Shown: piece after piece, positions 41,587 to 49,761 of the stretch
Position numbering within the stretch: the first letter of the stretch is position 1
How the letters are laid out: each line of letters starts with the position of its first letter
DNA from: DAIPKP01 sp964545875
GTDB lineage: Bacteria; Synergistota; Synergistia; Synergistales; Aminiphilaceae
Reading direction: 5' to 3'
Length of the DNA: 64,000 bases
Assembly (NCBI GenBank): GCA_964545875.1
Contig: CAZJHH010000001.1
Location: forward strand, 513,466 to 577,465
Position numbers and translations under genes: made by a program
Notes under the pieces: model-generated
Seen by the model: only the letters and a program-made list of their open reading frames with translations
What the model was told of the DNA's origin: nothing
Database searches by the model: none

Positions 41587-43074
41587 TTAGAACGAGTGTT
41601 CCCGGGCGATCTGCCATTTGAACCATTTGTATTTATCCTTGGGAAGAATCCGATAGCCCCGGGTTTCCTTGGTGATCCAGATAAGGTAGTCCTTCACGAA
41701 AGCCTCCTGGAGTCCCGTATGGGATTTTCCCTTGTTGTCCTTCAGAGAAGCGTAGGTATCCTTGAGCTCCCGGTCTTCGTCCGCATCCCAGCGCATAAGG
41801 GCGAAGGCGTGTGCCACGGTTTGAGCCGCAGAACGGGTGGGAACCAGAGGAAAGAGCAGGGAGTGCTCTTCCCAATCGTAAATGCCGTCTCCCTTGCCTG
41901 GAACCAGGCATATCCGGGGATATCCCCGGGCACGAAGGCGTACGGTACGAAAAATTTCCGGATCCAGTCCGGGCATTTCACTCAGATGGGTATCCAGCTC
42001 TTCCAGGGAGAGTATCTCGTGAGGAGAATCCTGGAAAAACGGCGAGGGCACCAGGCGGCTTCTTCGGGCGGACATCTCCGAGAAGGAACGGATCTGTTTG
42101 ATCTTTTCCTGGATCTCCATGCGCAGTTCCGGAGCGCCCTTGCCCTTGTACTTGGCGGCGTAGCGCTTGCGCTTGTCCGCATCCTTGGCCTGTTCCTCCC
42201 GAATGGATACCGCCAGTTCCTTGGCTTCTTCTATCCGGTTGGTGAGGGTAAGGATTTCTTCGGTTATGGTGAGAAGGTGTTCCCTTTCTCCCAGGGCTTC
42301 CCGAAGAAGTTCCAGCCACTTGTGATAATCCTCCCGGCCCTTGTCGTACAGAGCTGCGGCCTCTCGCATCTCGATCTGCACTCTGTCCGGGGCGTAGCGA
42401 AGAGTCTGGGTGCGCAGAGCCACCTCGGTACGGTGAAGGAGTTTCTCCTCCAGGCACTTTACAAGTTTTTCTCCCTTTTCCGAATGATGGGGCTCGTTCA
42501 GGTTCTGGAGCAGGATGTTCTGGAGTGCCTGGCGGCGTTTCTGGTGTTTCTCCACGGATTCTTCGGTAGCCTTGATCTTGGCGTCTCGGGAGCAATCTAC
42601 CGAAGAGTCCGGAAGAGGTCGATTGAAGTAGCAGGAATGAAGATCCTTGAGGTAATCCGTAAGCAGATAATATTGATAGCGGCTTAGAGGGGCCTGTTCC
42701 ATGCTTTTTTTGAGAAACACCTCGGGTTCCGCCGAAGAAAGCTGGGGGGCCAGATAACCGTAATTGATCAGCAGGCTGTCGGTGCTGGAGAAGGAAGGGG
42801 CCTGGGTGCCCTCATCCACCTTTTGCATGCGATGGTTGCAGAGTCCCTGAACTATGGTCCAGTAGGAGGTGCGCAGCTTTTCGTTCAGCATGCGCAGGGC
42901 TTTTCGCTCCTCCGGGTCTGAAGAGTCCTGGGGGATTTTTTGATGTTCCTCCAGAATTTCCTTGGCCTCTCGCAGAGACTCGAGGAGATCCTTGGGAAGT
43001 TCCGCCCCAAGATACTCTGTAAGAGGAGAATTTTGTTCGGAATTCCGAAAGCTTTCTGAGGGTTTTTGTGTCAT
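41587..43074 (-). CDS. Unrecognised 495-residue protein with long charged helices
   Basis: I do not recognise a family. The protein is hydrophilic, has no signal peptide or membrane segment, and is rich in Glu, Lys, Arg and Leu. Residues ~165-330 look like extended coiled coil (for example EEAKELAVSIREEQAKDADK), followed by a region with ordered, aromatic-rich sequence (YPRICLVPGKGDGIYDWEEHSLLFPLV, SAAQTVAHAFALMRWDAD). ATG 43074 is favoured because a promoter (43154-43181) overlaps the longer frame at 43155. The EEP gene begins 35 bases after its stop, so the two probably form one unit. Confidence 0.7.
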   Translation of the reverse strand: MTQKPSESFRNSEQNSPLTEYLGAELPKDLLESLREAKEILEEHQKIPQDSSDPEERKALRMLNEKLRTSYWTIVQGLCNHRMQKVDEGTQAPSFSSTDSLLINYGYLAPQLSSAEPEVFLKKSMEQAPLSRYQYYLLTDYLKDLHSCYFNRPLPDSSVDCSRDAKIKATEESVEKHQKRRQALQNILLQNLNEPHHSEKGEKLVKCLEEKLLHRTEVALRTQTLRYAPDRVQIEMREAAALYDKGREDYHKWLELLREALGEREHLLTITEEILTLTNRIEEAKELAVSIREEQAKDADKRKRYAAKYKGKGAPELRMEIQEKIKQIRSFSEMSARRSRLVPSPFFQDSPHEILSLEELDTHLSEMPGLDPEIFRTVRLRARGYPRICLVPGKGDGIYDWEEHSLLFPLVPTRSAAQTVAHAFALMRWDADEDRELKDTYASLKDNKGKSHTGLQEAFVKDYLIWITKETRGYRILPKDKYKWFKWQIAREHSF

Positions 43075-43153
43075 AATGAAAGAGAGCCCTTTCTTTAGCG
43101 TCTCGTTCCTGAAAATCGACAGGAATATGGTTTTCGGAAAATACAGCCCCTCC

Positions 43154-43181
43154 ATTATAGAGTCTCACGCCTAAAACACAA
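43154..43181 (-). promoter_or_regulatory. Predicted promoter of the 495-residue protein gene
   Basis: On the minus strand TTGTGT (43176-43181), 16-base spacer, TATAAT (43154-43159), 80 bases before ATG 43074. Confidence 0.55.
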
Positions 43182-43276
43182 CATGATAAAACGCCTCTGG
43201 AAAAACATGCAAATGGTTCTCCAAGATCAATAAGATCAATATAAGTCAATAATGCAATGCAAATATTCTCGATATA

Positions 43277-43296
43277 TTTTGTGGTATACTACAAAA
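43277..43296. promoter_or_regulatory. Near-palindromic operator overlapping an extended -10 box
   Basis: A 20-base inverted repeat with a single mismatched pair (core GTGGTATACTAC, flanked by TTTT and AAAA) contains the -10 hexamer TATACT (43285-43290) with an upstream TG, about 200 bases before the second DUF3798 gene. The shape resembles GntR-family operators (GT-N-AC type). Binding here would block the promoter. Confidence 0.5.
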
Positions 43297-43489
43297 GCTC
43301 AACTGGCTTTTTTCGGAAAATATATTGGATGGCAAAGGAGGGATGTCGGAAGGAGAAGAGAGAAAAGCCTTGAAAAAACAGAAACGTTGGTGGTGTTGGA
43401 GAAAAAGGGAAGCATCGAGTTTGCCGGGAAGGTCTTCGTAGGTTTCCCGGTGGAAAAGAGCATTTATGTATGTAAAGGGGGTACTTTCG

Positions 43490-44620
43490 TTGCTTAAGAA
43501 ATCCGTATGTATTCTTTTGACCGTAGTTTTTGCCGTGGCTTTCTGTGGAATGGCCTTTGCGGGCCCCGCCAAAGTGGGTATCATGACCGGCACCACCTCT
43601 CAGGGGGAGGAAGAGTATCGGGCGGCCCAGGAAATGATCAAAAAATATGGCGAGGATAGAATCATTCACGTGACCTATCCCGACAAATTCATGGATGAGC
43701 AGGAAACCACCATCCAGCAGATCCTCAGCATGGCTGCGGATCCTGATGTGAAGGCCATCGTGCTGGTTCAGGGCGTTCCCGGCACCGCTGCCGCCATCGA
43801 CAAGGTGAAGGAAATTCGTCCGGACATGTTCTTCATCAACATCGTTCCTCACGAAGATCCCATTCTTTCCGCCCAGAAGGCGGATATCGTCCTCGAGACG
43901 GACAACCCCGCCCGGGGAATTACCATCATCGATATCGCCGAGAAGATGGGTGCCAAGACCTTCTGCCATATCTCCTTCCCCCGTCATATGTCCTACGAGC
44001 TGCTCTCTCAGCGCCGGGACATCATGGAGGCAGAGTGCAAGAAGCGGGGCATCGAGTGGGTCTTCATCAACGCTCCGGATCCCACGGGAGATGCAGGCAT
44101 CGCGGGAGCCCAGCAGTTCATTCTCGAAGATGTACCCCGACAGGTGGAGAAATACGGCACCAATACCGCATTCTTCTGCACCAACTGCGGCATGCAGGAG
44201 CCTCTCATCAAGTCCGTGCTGAACACCGGGGCTCTCTATCCCGAGCAGTGCTGCCCCAGCCCCTACCATGCGTATCCCGGTGCCCTGGGTATCGAGATTC
44301 CCGATGGCAAGGCGGGGGATGTGGCATTCATTCACCAGGCCATCGAAGAGAAGATTCTTGAGGGTGGCGGCGCTGGCCGTTTCGCTACCTGGAGAGTGCC
44401 CATCAACATGGCTTTCGCCTATGCCGCCACGGATTATGCCTTTGATATCGGCGAAGGCAAGGTAAAGGGCTACGATCGGGCTCACATGGAAGATCTTCTT
44501 CGGTCCCATTCCGGCGAAATCCGCACTTCCACCTACGAAAAGGGTGCGGAGAAGGCGGATAACTTCATCCTCGTGGTGGGCGAATCCATCATCTATGGAG
44601 CCGACAAGGCCGGTAAGTAG
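43490..44620 (+). CDS. DUF3798-family periplasmic binding-like protein (system 2)
   Basis: A 376-residue paralogue of the protein at 20546. Signal peptide LKKSVCILLTVVFAVAFCGMAFA, no lipobox. The shared core includes KVGIMTGTTSQGEEEYRAAQ, HVTYPDKFMDEQETTIQQI, CHISFPRHMSYELLSQRR and GAQQFILEDVP...TNTAFFCTN. The C-terminal third differs from system 1, as expected for different ligands. It is placed ahead of a CUT2-type ATPase and two permeases with no other binding protein, so I infer it is their ligand-capture subunit. TTG 43490 has AAAGGGGG 8 bases upstream; ATG 43466 has no ribosome site. It contains several Cys residues in the C-terminal half (TNCGMQEP, EQCCPSP) that system 1 lacks. Confidence 0.85.
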   Translation: MLKKSVCILLTVVFAVAFCGMAFAGPAKVGIMTGTTSQGEEEYRAAQEMIKKYGEDRIIHVTYPDKFMDEQETTIQQILSMAADPDVKAIVLVQGVPGTAAAIDKVKEIRPDMFFINIVPHEDPILSAQKADIVLETDNPARGITIIDIAEKMGAKTFCHISFPRHMSYELLSQRRDIMEAECKKRGIEWVFINAPDPTGDAGIAGAQQFILEDVPRQVEKYGTNTAFFCTNCGMQEPLIKSVLNTGALYPEQCCPSPYHAYPGALGIEIPDGKAGDVAFIHQAIEEKILEGGGAGRFATWRVPINMAFAYAATDYAFDIGEGKVKGYDRAHMEDLLRSHSGEIRTSTYEKGAEKADNFILVVGESIIYGADKAGK

Positions 44621-44674
44621 TGCATTGTAATCTGCTTGTCCGTATCGTAGTTCATACGTACAGGTAACGAGGCC

Positions 44675-44702
44675 CAGGGTCGCCCCGTCAGGGGCGGCCC
44701 TG
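44675..44702 (+). terminator. Hairpin between the second DUF3798 gene and its ATPase gene
   Basis: CAGGGTCGCCCC (44675-44686) pairs with GGGGCGGCCCTG (44691-44702) with one G-U pair and a 4-base loop. The T-run is displaced (GTTTT at 44709), so it may attenuate or protect mRNA rather than fully terminate. It occupies the same position as the hairpin in system 1. Confidence 0.6.
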
Positions 44703-44730
44703 CACCCTGTTTTAGGGGAGGGATCTATCG

Positions 44731-46329
44731 TTGGCGGAGCGTCGCCTTGAAATGCGCAACGTGGTAAAAGAGTACTTTGGCAACAGGGTGCTGAAGGGGG
44801 TCAACCTCACCGTGGAAGCCGGGGAAATTCATTCCCTGGTGGGTGAAAACGGTGCGGGAAAATCCACCCTCATGAACATCCTGTTCGGCATGCCGGTGAT
44901 CCACAATACCGGCGGTTTTGGAGGAGAGATTCTTTTTGATGGAGAGCCGGTGGTTATCCAGTCTCCTCAACACGCCATGGATCTCGGCATCGGGATGGTG
45001 CATCAGGAGTTCATGCTTCTTCCCGGATTCAGCATTACCGAAAACATCAAACTTAATCGAGAAATAACTTCAAAGACCCTGGCGAGCCGGATGTTCGGGG
45101 GCAAGCTCGAAAAGCTTAACATGCCTGCCATGCGGGAAGATGCCCGGAATTCTCTCAATCGCCTCGATATGGGGCTGGACGAAATGCTTCCCGTGGCGGG
45201 GCTTCCCGTGGGATATATGCAGTTCGTGGAGATCGCCCGGGAGCTGGATAAGAAGAATCTCAAGCTCCTGGTGCTGGACGAACCCACCGCGGTGCTTACC
45301 GAATCCGAGGCGGATCGTCTTCTCGCAGCCATGAAACGTTTGGCGGATCAGGGAATATCTCTTCTGTTCATTACCCATCGGCTGGACGAGGTTCTTTCGG
45401 TGTCTGACAATATTACGGTGCTGCGGGATGGCGAGCAGGTATCCAGCCTTGCCACTTCGGAAGCCTCGGTGGAGAAGCTGGCGGAGCTCATGGTGGGTCG
45501 TAAGCTCGATATGACCGCTCGGGATCACGCCAAGGAAGAGTCCGTGGAAAAGGCGGAAATTCTCCTTCGCATGGATAATTTATGGGTGCATATGCCCGGC
45601 GAAGAAGTTAAGGGCGTGTCCCTGGAAGTTCGCAAGGGAGAGATTCTCGGCCTGGGAGGCCTGGCTGGGCACGGCAAGGTTGGCATCGCCAACGGTATTA
45701 TGGGATTGTCTCCCTCCACGGGAAAGCTTTACAAGGGGGGTACGGAAATTCCCCTCAACAATCCCGTGGAAGCTCTCAACGGAGGCATGGCCTTTGTCTC
45801 CGAAGACCGCCGAGGTCTCGGGCTTCTTCTCGATCAGTCCATCGAGCTGAACATCGTGGTTCAGGCCATGCAGAGCCAGGATAAGTTTCTCAAGAGATCT
45901 CTCTTCAAGATGATGGATTCCAAAAAAGTGCGGCAGCACGCTCTCAAGATGATCGAAGATCTCGATATCCGCTGCACCGGGCCGGAGCAGCTCACGAGGC
46001 GCCTTTCCGGAGGCAATCAGCAGAAAGTCTGCATCGCCAAGGCTCTTACCCTGAATCCGGATATTCTTTTCGTCTCCGAACCTACCCGGGGAATCGACGT
46101 GGGGGCCAAGAAAATCGTGCTGGATCTCCTGGTGCATCTCAACCGAGAGTACGGAGTCACCATCGTCATGACCTCTTCGGAGCTGGCGGAACTTCGGTCC
46201 ATCTCTGACCGCATCGCCATCATCTATGAAGGTAAACTGGAGGGCATTCTTCCCCCCGATGCGAGCGATAAGGATTTCGGGCTTCTCATGGCGGGAGAGG
46301 GTACCCACTCTCGAAAGGAGGCATCTTGA
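44731..46329 (+). CDS. Sugar-type ABC transporter ATP-binding protein, two cassettes (system 2)
   Basis: A 532-residue paralogue of the ATPase at 21986, clearly alike along the whole length. First cassette: GENGAGKST, MVHQEFMLLPG, LLVLDEPTAVL and degenerate signature GLPVGYMQF. Second cassette: GGLAGHGK, LSGGNQQKVCIAKAL, FVSEPTRGIDVGAKK. The start is TTG 44731, 8 bases after GGGGAGGGA. The TGA overlaps the following ATG by one base (TGATG). It should energise the permeases that follow. Confidence 0.92.
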   Translation: MAERRLEMRNVVKEYFGNRVLKGVNLTVEAGEIHSLVGENGAGKSTLMNILFGMPVIHNTGGFGGEILFDGEPVVIQSPQHAMDLGIGMVHQEFMLLPGFSITENIKLNREITSKTLASRMFGGKLEKLNMPAMREDARNSLNRLDMGLDEMLPVAGLPVGYMQFVEIARELDKKNLKLLVLDEPTAVLTESEADRLLAAMKRLADQGISLLFITHRLDEVLSVSDNITVLRDGEQVSSLATSEASVEKLAELMVGRKLDMTARDHAKEESVEKAEILLRMDNLWVHMPGEEVKGVSLEVRKGEILGLGGLAGHGKVGIANGIMGLSPSTGKLYKGGTEIPLNNPVEALNGGMAFVSEDRRGLGLLLDQSIELNIVVQAMQSQDKFLKRSLFKMMDSKKVRQHALKMIEDLDIRCTGPEQLTRRLSGGNQQKVCIAKALTLNPDILFVSEPTRGIDVGAKKIVLDLLVHLNREYGVTIVMTSSELAELRSISDRIAIIYEGKLEGILPPDASDKDFGLLMAGEGTHSRKEAS

Positions 46330-47408
46330 TGCTTGCCATTGAAAAAGATTGTGAAAGCATGGGAGATCGTCTCCGGGATCTGGTACGCGATTTTGGTGTC
46401 GCCCGGCTTATCATTCTCATCTTCCTGGGAATTCTCATCGCATCCGCCTATTTCCTCAAGCTTCCCATGGGGCAGATCCTGAGCAGTATCCTCACCCGAT
46501 TCGGCATGAACGGCGTGCTCGTGCTTGCCATGATTCCCTCCATTCAGTGTGGCGCGGGACCGAACTTCGCGCTTCCCCTCGGAGTTACCTGCGGCATCGT
46601 GGCGGCCACCCTAAGCATCGAATTGAATCTCGTGGGATTTCAGGCCTTTTTCTTCGCCCTTCTCGTGGCCACTCCCCTGGGAGCCCTCACGGGGTACTTC
46701 TACGGCCTGCTTCTCAACAAGGTGAAGGGGCAGGAGCTTACGGTGGGAACCTATTTCGGTTTTTCCATCGTCTCTCTCATGTGCATCTTCTGGACTCTGG
46801 TGCCCTTCAAAAGCCCGGAAATGATCTGGCCCTACGGAGGATCCGGGCTCCGAGTGACCATCTCTCTTCAGGATCGGTTCGACAAGGTGCTGGATAGCTT
46901 CCTTTCCTTCCAGATCGGAGAGGTTACGATTCCCACGGGGCTGCTTCTCTTCTTCGGAGCTCTTTGCCTTCTCATCTGGCTTTTCAATCGGTCCAAAACG
47001 GGGATCGCCATGCTTACGGTGGGGAATAATCCCCGCTTTGCGGAATCCTCGGGGCTGAACGTCAATAAGTACCGGGTTATCGGTTCGGTGCTCTCCAACG
47101 CTCTGGCAGCGGTGGGTATCGTGGTTTACGCTCAGAGTTTCGGTTTTCTCCAGCTCTACATGGCCCCTCTCTTCATGGCCTTTTTCGCGGTGGCCTCCAT
47201 TCTTATCGGAGGCGCCACCCTGCGGCGGGCTACGGTATGGCACGCCATCATCGGCTGTTTCCTCTTCCAGTCCATTCTGGTGGTTTCCATGCCGGTGGCG
47301 AACGTGGTGGTGGCGGATAATCTCGCCGAGGTAGTGCGTATCATCATCAGCAATGGGATTATCCTCTACGCTCTGACACGCAGAGAAGCGGGGGGTGACG
47401 TACGGTGA
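46329..47408 (+). CDS. CUT2-type ABC transporter permease (system 2, first)
   Basis: A 359-residue multi-span protein, counterpart of the permease at 23593. Shared features: LTRFGMNGVLVLAMIPSIQCG, YFYGLLLNKVKGQELTVGTYFGFS, RSKTGIAMLTVGNNPRFAESSG and LQLYMAPLFMAFFAVASILIGGA. ATG 46329 is spaced 8 bases from AAAGGAG; the in-frame TTG at 46326 is less likely. Its TGA overlaps the next GTG. Confidence 0.9.
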   Translation: MLAIEKDCESMGDRLRDLVRDFGVARLIILIFLGILIASAYFLKLPMGQILSSILTRFGMNGVLVLAMIPSIQCGAGPNFALPLGVTCGIVAATLSIELNLVGFQAFFFALLVATPLGALTGYFYGLLLNKVKGQELTVGTYFGFSIVSLMCIFWTLVPFKSPEMIWPYGGSGLRVTISLQDRFDKVLDSFLSFQIGEVTIPTGLLLFFGALCLLIWLFNRSKTGIAMLTVGNNPRFAESSGLNVNKYRVIGSVLSNALAAVGIVVYAQSFGFLQLYMAPLFMAFFAVASILIGGATLRRATVWHAIIGCFLFQSILVVSMPVANVVVADNLAEVVRIIISNGIILYALTRREAGGDVR

Positions 47409-48577
47409 CGGATAAATCCATACTCGAACAGAACATGAATGGCGATGGAACGCCGGAACTTCCGGTGCGGCGCCAGGGTTTTGAACTGGGAGAATTCCTG
47501 CAGCGGAACGTGGTGCCCATTTTCTTCCTCATCGTGTGCATTTTCGGAGGATACCATAGCGGATTACCTCTTCCCTTTCTTATCAACGAAATCATTACCC
47601 GTATGGCCCGGAATTCCTTTCTCGTTATCTCTCTCATCATTCCCATCCTTGCGGGAATGGGGCTGAACTTCGGCATCGTTTTGGGAGCCATGGCAGGACA
47701 GTTTGCCTATGTCATCACGGTCAATCTCGGTATGGCGGGGCTTTCGGGATTTCTCTGGACCGCTGTTCTCTGTTTTCCCATGGCAGTGGTCTTCGGCTGG
47801 CTTACGGGGATGCTCTTCAACAACGCCAAGGGCAAGGAGATGATCACCGGTATCATTCTGGGATTTTTCGCCAACGGAGTCTACCAGTTCGTCTGTCTCT
47901 ACCTGCTGGGAAAATTCATTCCCATACCGGTGAAATCCATGCTCCTTTCCACGGGGATCGGTCTGCGGAATACCGTGGATATCAAACCCATGCACTATGC
48001 TCTGGATAATCTCTGGAAGGTGCGCTTCAAAATACCCGGGGTTATCTTTCCCATCATCATACCCATGGTTACCATCCTCGTGGTGCTGGGGCTCTGCTTT
48101 CTGCTTCACTATCTTTTCAAAACCAAGCTCGGCCAGGACTTTCGGGCGGTGGGGCAGGATCGGCACATCGCCGCGGTGGCGGGCATCAAAGTGGATCGGG
48201 TGCGTATCCTGGCAGTGATCTTCTCCACGGTTCTTGCGGGATGGGGGCAGGTTATTTTTCTTCAAAATTTGGGAAATATCAATACCTACGGCAGCCATGT
48301 CCAGGTAGGAACCTTTGCCGTGGCGGCCATCCTCATCGGAGGTGCTTCGGTAACCAAGGCTACCATCGGCCAGGCTCTTCTGGGAACCCTGCTCTTCCAC
48401 ACCATGTTCATCGTCTCTCCTCTGGCAGGAAAAAATCTCATGGGGAACGCCCAGATAGGTGAGTACTTCCGGGTTTTCGTGACCTACGGAGTTATCGGCC
48501 TTGCTCTGGCACTCCACGCATGGCAGAGCCGGGCACGGGACAAAAAGCGCTTGCGAGACGCCGAAGAGGCGGCATAA
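47405..48577 (+). CDS. CUT2-type ABC transporter permease (system 2, second)
   Basis: A 390-residue permease, counterpart of the gene at 24636. Shared elements include INEIITRMARNSFLVISLIIPILAG, MGLNFGIVLGAMAGQFAYV, TKLGQDFRAVGQDRHIAAVAG and QVIFLQNLGNINTYGSHVQVG. The N-terminal ~30 residues are a hydrophilic extension lacking in system 1. GTG 47405 is within a GTGA overlap. It is the last gene of the system; no counterpart of the small 129-residue protein follows. Confidence 0.9.
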   Translation: MTDKSILEQNMNGDGTPELPVRRQGFELGEFLQRNVVPIFFLIVCIFGGYHSGLPLPFLINEIITRMARNSFLVISLIIPILAGMGLNFGIVLGAMAGQFAYVITVNLGMAGLSGFLWTAVLCFPMAVVFGWLTGMLFNNAKGKEMITGIILGFFANGVYQFVCLYLLGKFIPIPVKSMLLSTGIGLRNTVDIKPMHYALDNLWKVRFKIPGVIFPIIIPMVTILVVLGLCFLLHYLFKTKLGQDFRAVGQDRHIAAVAGIKVDRVRILAVIFSTVLAGWGQVIFLQNLGNINTYGSHVQVGTFAVAAILIGGASVTKATIGQALLGTLLFHTMFIVSPLAGKNLMGNAQIGEYFRVFVTYGVIGLALALHAWQSRARDKKRLRDAEEAA

Positions 48578-48603
48578 CGCACCGAACCTTTCTGCCTATA
48601 TCG

Positions 48604-48638
48604 TGCCGGGGAAAGCACATCTCCCCGGCATTTTTTTT
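48604..48638 (+). terminator. Terminator of the second DUF3798 operon
   Basis: TGCCGGGGA (48604-48612) pairs with TCCCCGGCA (48622-48630), followed directly by eight T. Confidence 0.95.
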
Positions 48639-48653
48639 AGCTCTCCCCTGGGG

Positions 48654-48659
48654 TATAAT
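48654..48659 (+). promoter_or_regulatory. Probable -10 box of the MazG-like gene
   Basis: A perfect TATAAT 38 bases before the GTG start, just after the preceding terminator. No good -35 match is visible. Confidence 0.4.
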
Positions 48660-48697
48660 GCGGAGAAGAATAAAGCGATTTTAAAGGAGGAGAAGCG

Positions 48698-49081
48698 GTG
48701 TCTATGGATTCGTATATGCACAGGGTGGCGGCATTTCATCATGGGTGCCAGCACCCCGTAGGGACCGGAAGCCTCGACGACCGGGAGCTTGTGGAGCTGC
48801 GGCTCCGATTGATCGAAGAAGAAGTGCGGGAGCTTCGAGAGTCTCTGGAAGAATCTCCTCGGGACCATGCGGCGGTGCTCAAGGAACTGGCGGATATCCA
48901 GTACGTGCTTTCAGGCTTTGCGGTGGCTTTTGGCCTTCCTTTGCCGGAAGCCTTCGATCGGGTGCACGCCTCGAACCTCACCAAATTTGTGGATGGGGTC
49001 ATGCAAAAACGGGAGGACGGTAAGCTCTTGAAGGGGCCCAACTATCGCCCCCCGGTATTGGAAGATCTCCTGGAAGAATAG
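48698..49081 (+). CDS. MazG-like nucleotide pyrophosphohydrolase
   Basis: A 127-residue all-alpha NTP pyrophosphohydrolase of the MazG/HisE superfamily. The metal-binding pattern is visible as LRLRLIEEEVRELRESL (ExxE) followed by VLKELADIQYVLSGFAVAFG (the E...D pair). The C-terminus, RVHASNLTKF, is the loop common to phage and bacterial MazG-like proteins. Such enzymes hydrolyse non-canonical or excess NTPs to NMP and pyrophosphate. GTG 48698 is correctly spaced from AAAGGAGG. It is followed 42 bases later by thymidine kinase, which suggests a nucleotide-pool role. Confidence 0.85.
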   Translation: MSMDSYMHRVAAFHHGCQHPVGTGSLDDRELVELRLRLIEEEVRELRESLEESPRDHAAVLKELADIQYVLSGFAVAFGLPLPEAFDRVHASNLTKFVDGVMQKREDGKLLKGPNYRPPVLEDLLEE

Positions 49082-49123
49082 AGCCTAGGGTGTTTAGGTA
49101 AAAGAGAAAGGGGAGGAAGCGTT

Positions 49124-49726
49124 TTGGGAAAGCTCTACTTTCGTTACGGAGCCATGAGTTCCGGCAAAACCGCTCAACTTATCGGGGTGGCTACAAACTA
49201 TGAAATCCAGGGAAAACGGGTGCTTATCTTTTCCGCCGCCCTGGATACCCGGGGCAGGGAGAACACCGTGGCTTCCCGAAACGGTCTTAAAGCTACGAGC
49301 CTGAGCTTCGACAAGGACACGGATCTTTACGCAGAGGTCTTCAGCTCCATGTCCGAAGATGTCCATTGCGTTCTTGTGGATGAGGCTCACTTTCTCTCGG
49401 CGGCTCAAGTGCGGCAGCTCTGCTCCGTGGCGGATAGCCTGGGAGTGCCCGTGATATGCTTCGGCCTCAAAAACGATTTTCAAAACAGACTCTTCGAAGG
49501 GGCGGAACATCTGTTGCTTCACGCGGACACCCTGGAGGAGATAAAAACCGTCTGTTGGTTCTGTAACCGCAAGGCCACCATGAACCTGCGTCTCTCCAAA
49601 GGCCAGCCCGTATACGAAGGAGAGCAGCTGCTCATCGGAGGAACCGAAAGCTATCTCCCCGTATGCCGCCGCTGTTATCACAATCCGCCCCTCTGGAAGC
49701 TCCGGAACAAAACGGAGCAAATCTGA
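49124..49726 (+). CDS. tdk: Thymidine kinase (type II)
   Basis: A 200-residue enzyme that phosphorylates thymidine with ATP. Motifs: P-loop GAMSSGKTAQLI, Walker-B-like VLVDEAHFLSAAQV, the lasso/zinc cysteines CWFCNRKA and CRRCYH, and GGTESYLPVC. It starts at TTG 49124 with GGGAGG upstream. Length and motif order match bacterial Tdk. It probably shares a transcript with the MazG-like gene. Confidence 0.96.
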   Translation: MGKLYFRYGAMSSGKTAQLIGVATNYEIQGKRVLIFSAALDTRGRENTVASRNGLKATSLSFDKDTDLYAEVFSSMSEDVHCVLVDEAHFLSAAQVRQLCSVADSLGVPVICFGLKNDFQNRLFEGAEHLLLHADTLEEIKTVCWFCNRKATMNLRLSKGQPVYEGEQLLIGGTESYLPVCRRCYHNPPLWKLRNKTEQI

Positions 49727-49761
49727 AGACAGAAAACCCGAAGCAAGCAAGGGCTCCGGAG

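Larger units (their letters stand above)
43075..43489. other. Divergent intergenic region before the second DUF3798 operon
   Basis: About 415 bases with two outward promoters: the minus one at 43154-43181 and the plus extended -10 at 43283-43290, the latter inside a 20-base near-palindrome. No gene is seen. Confidence 0.5.
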
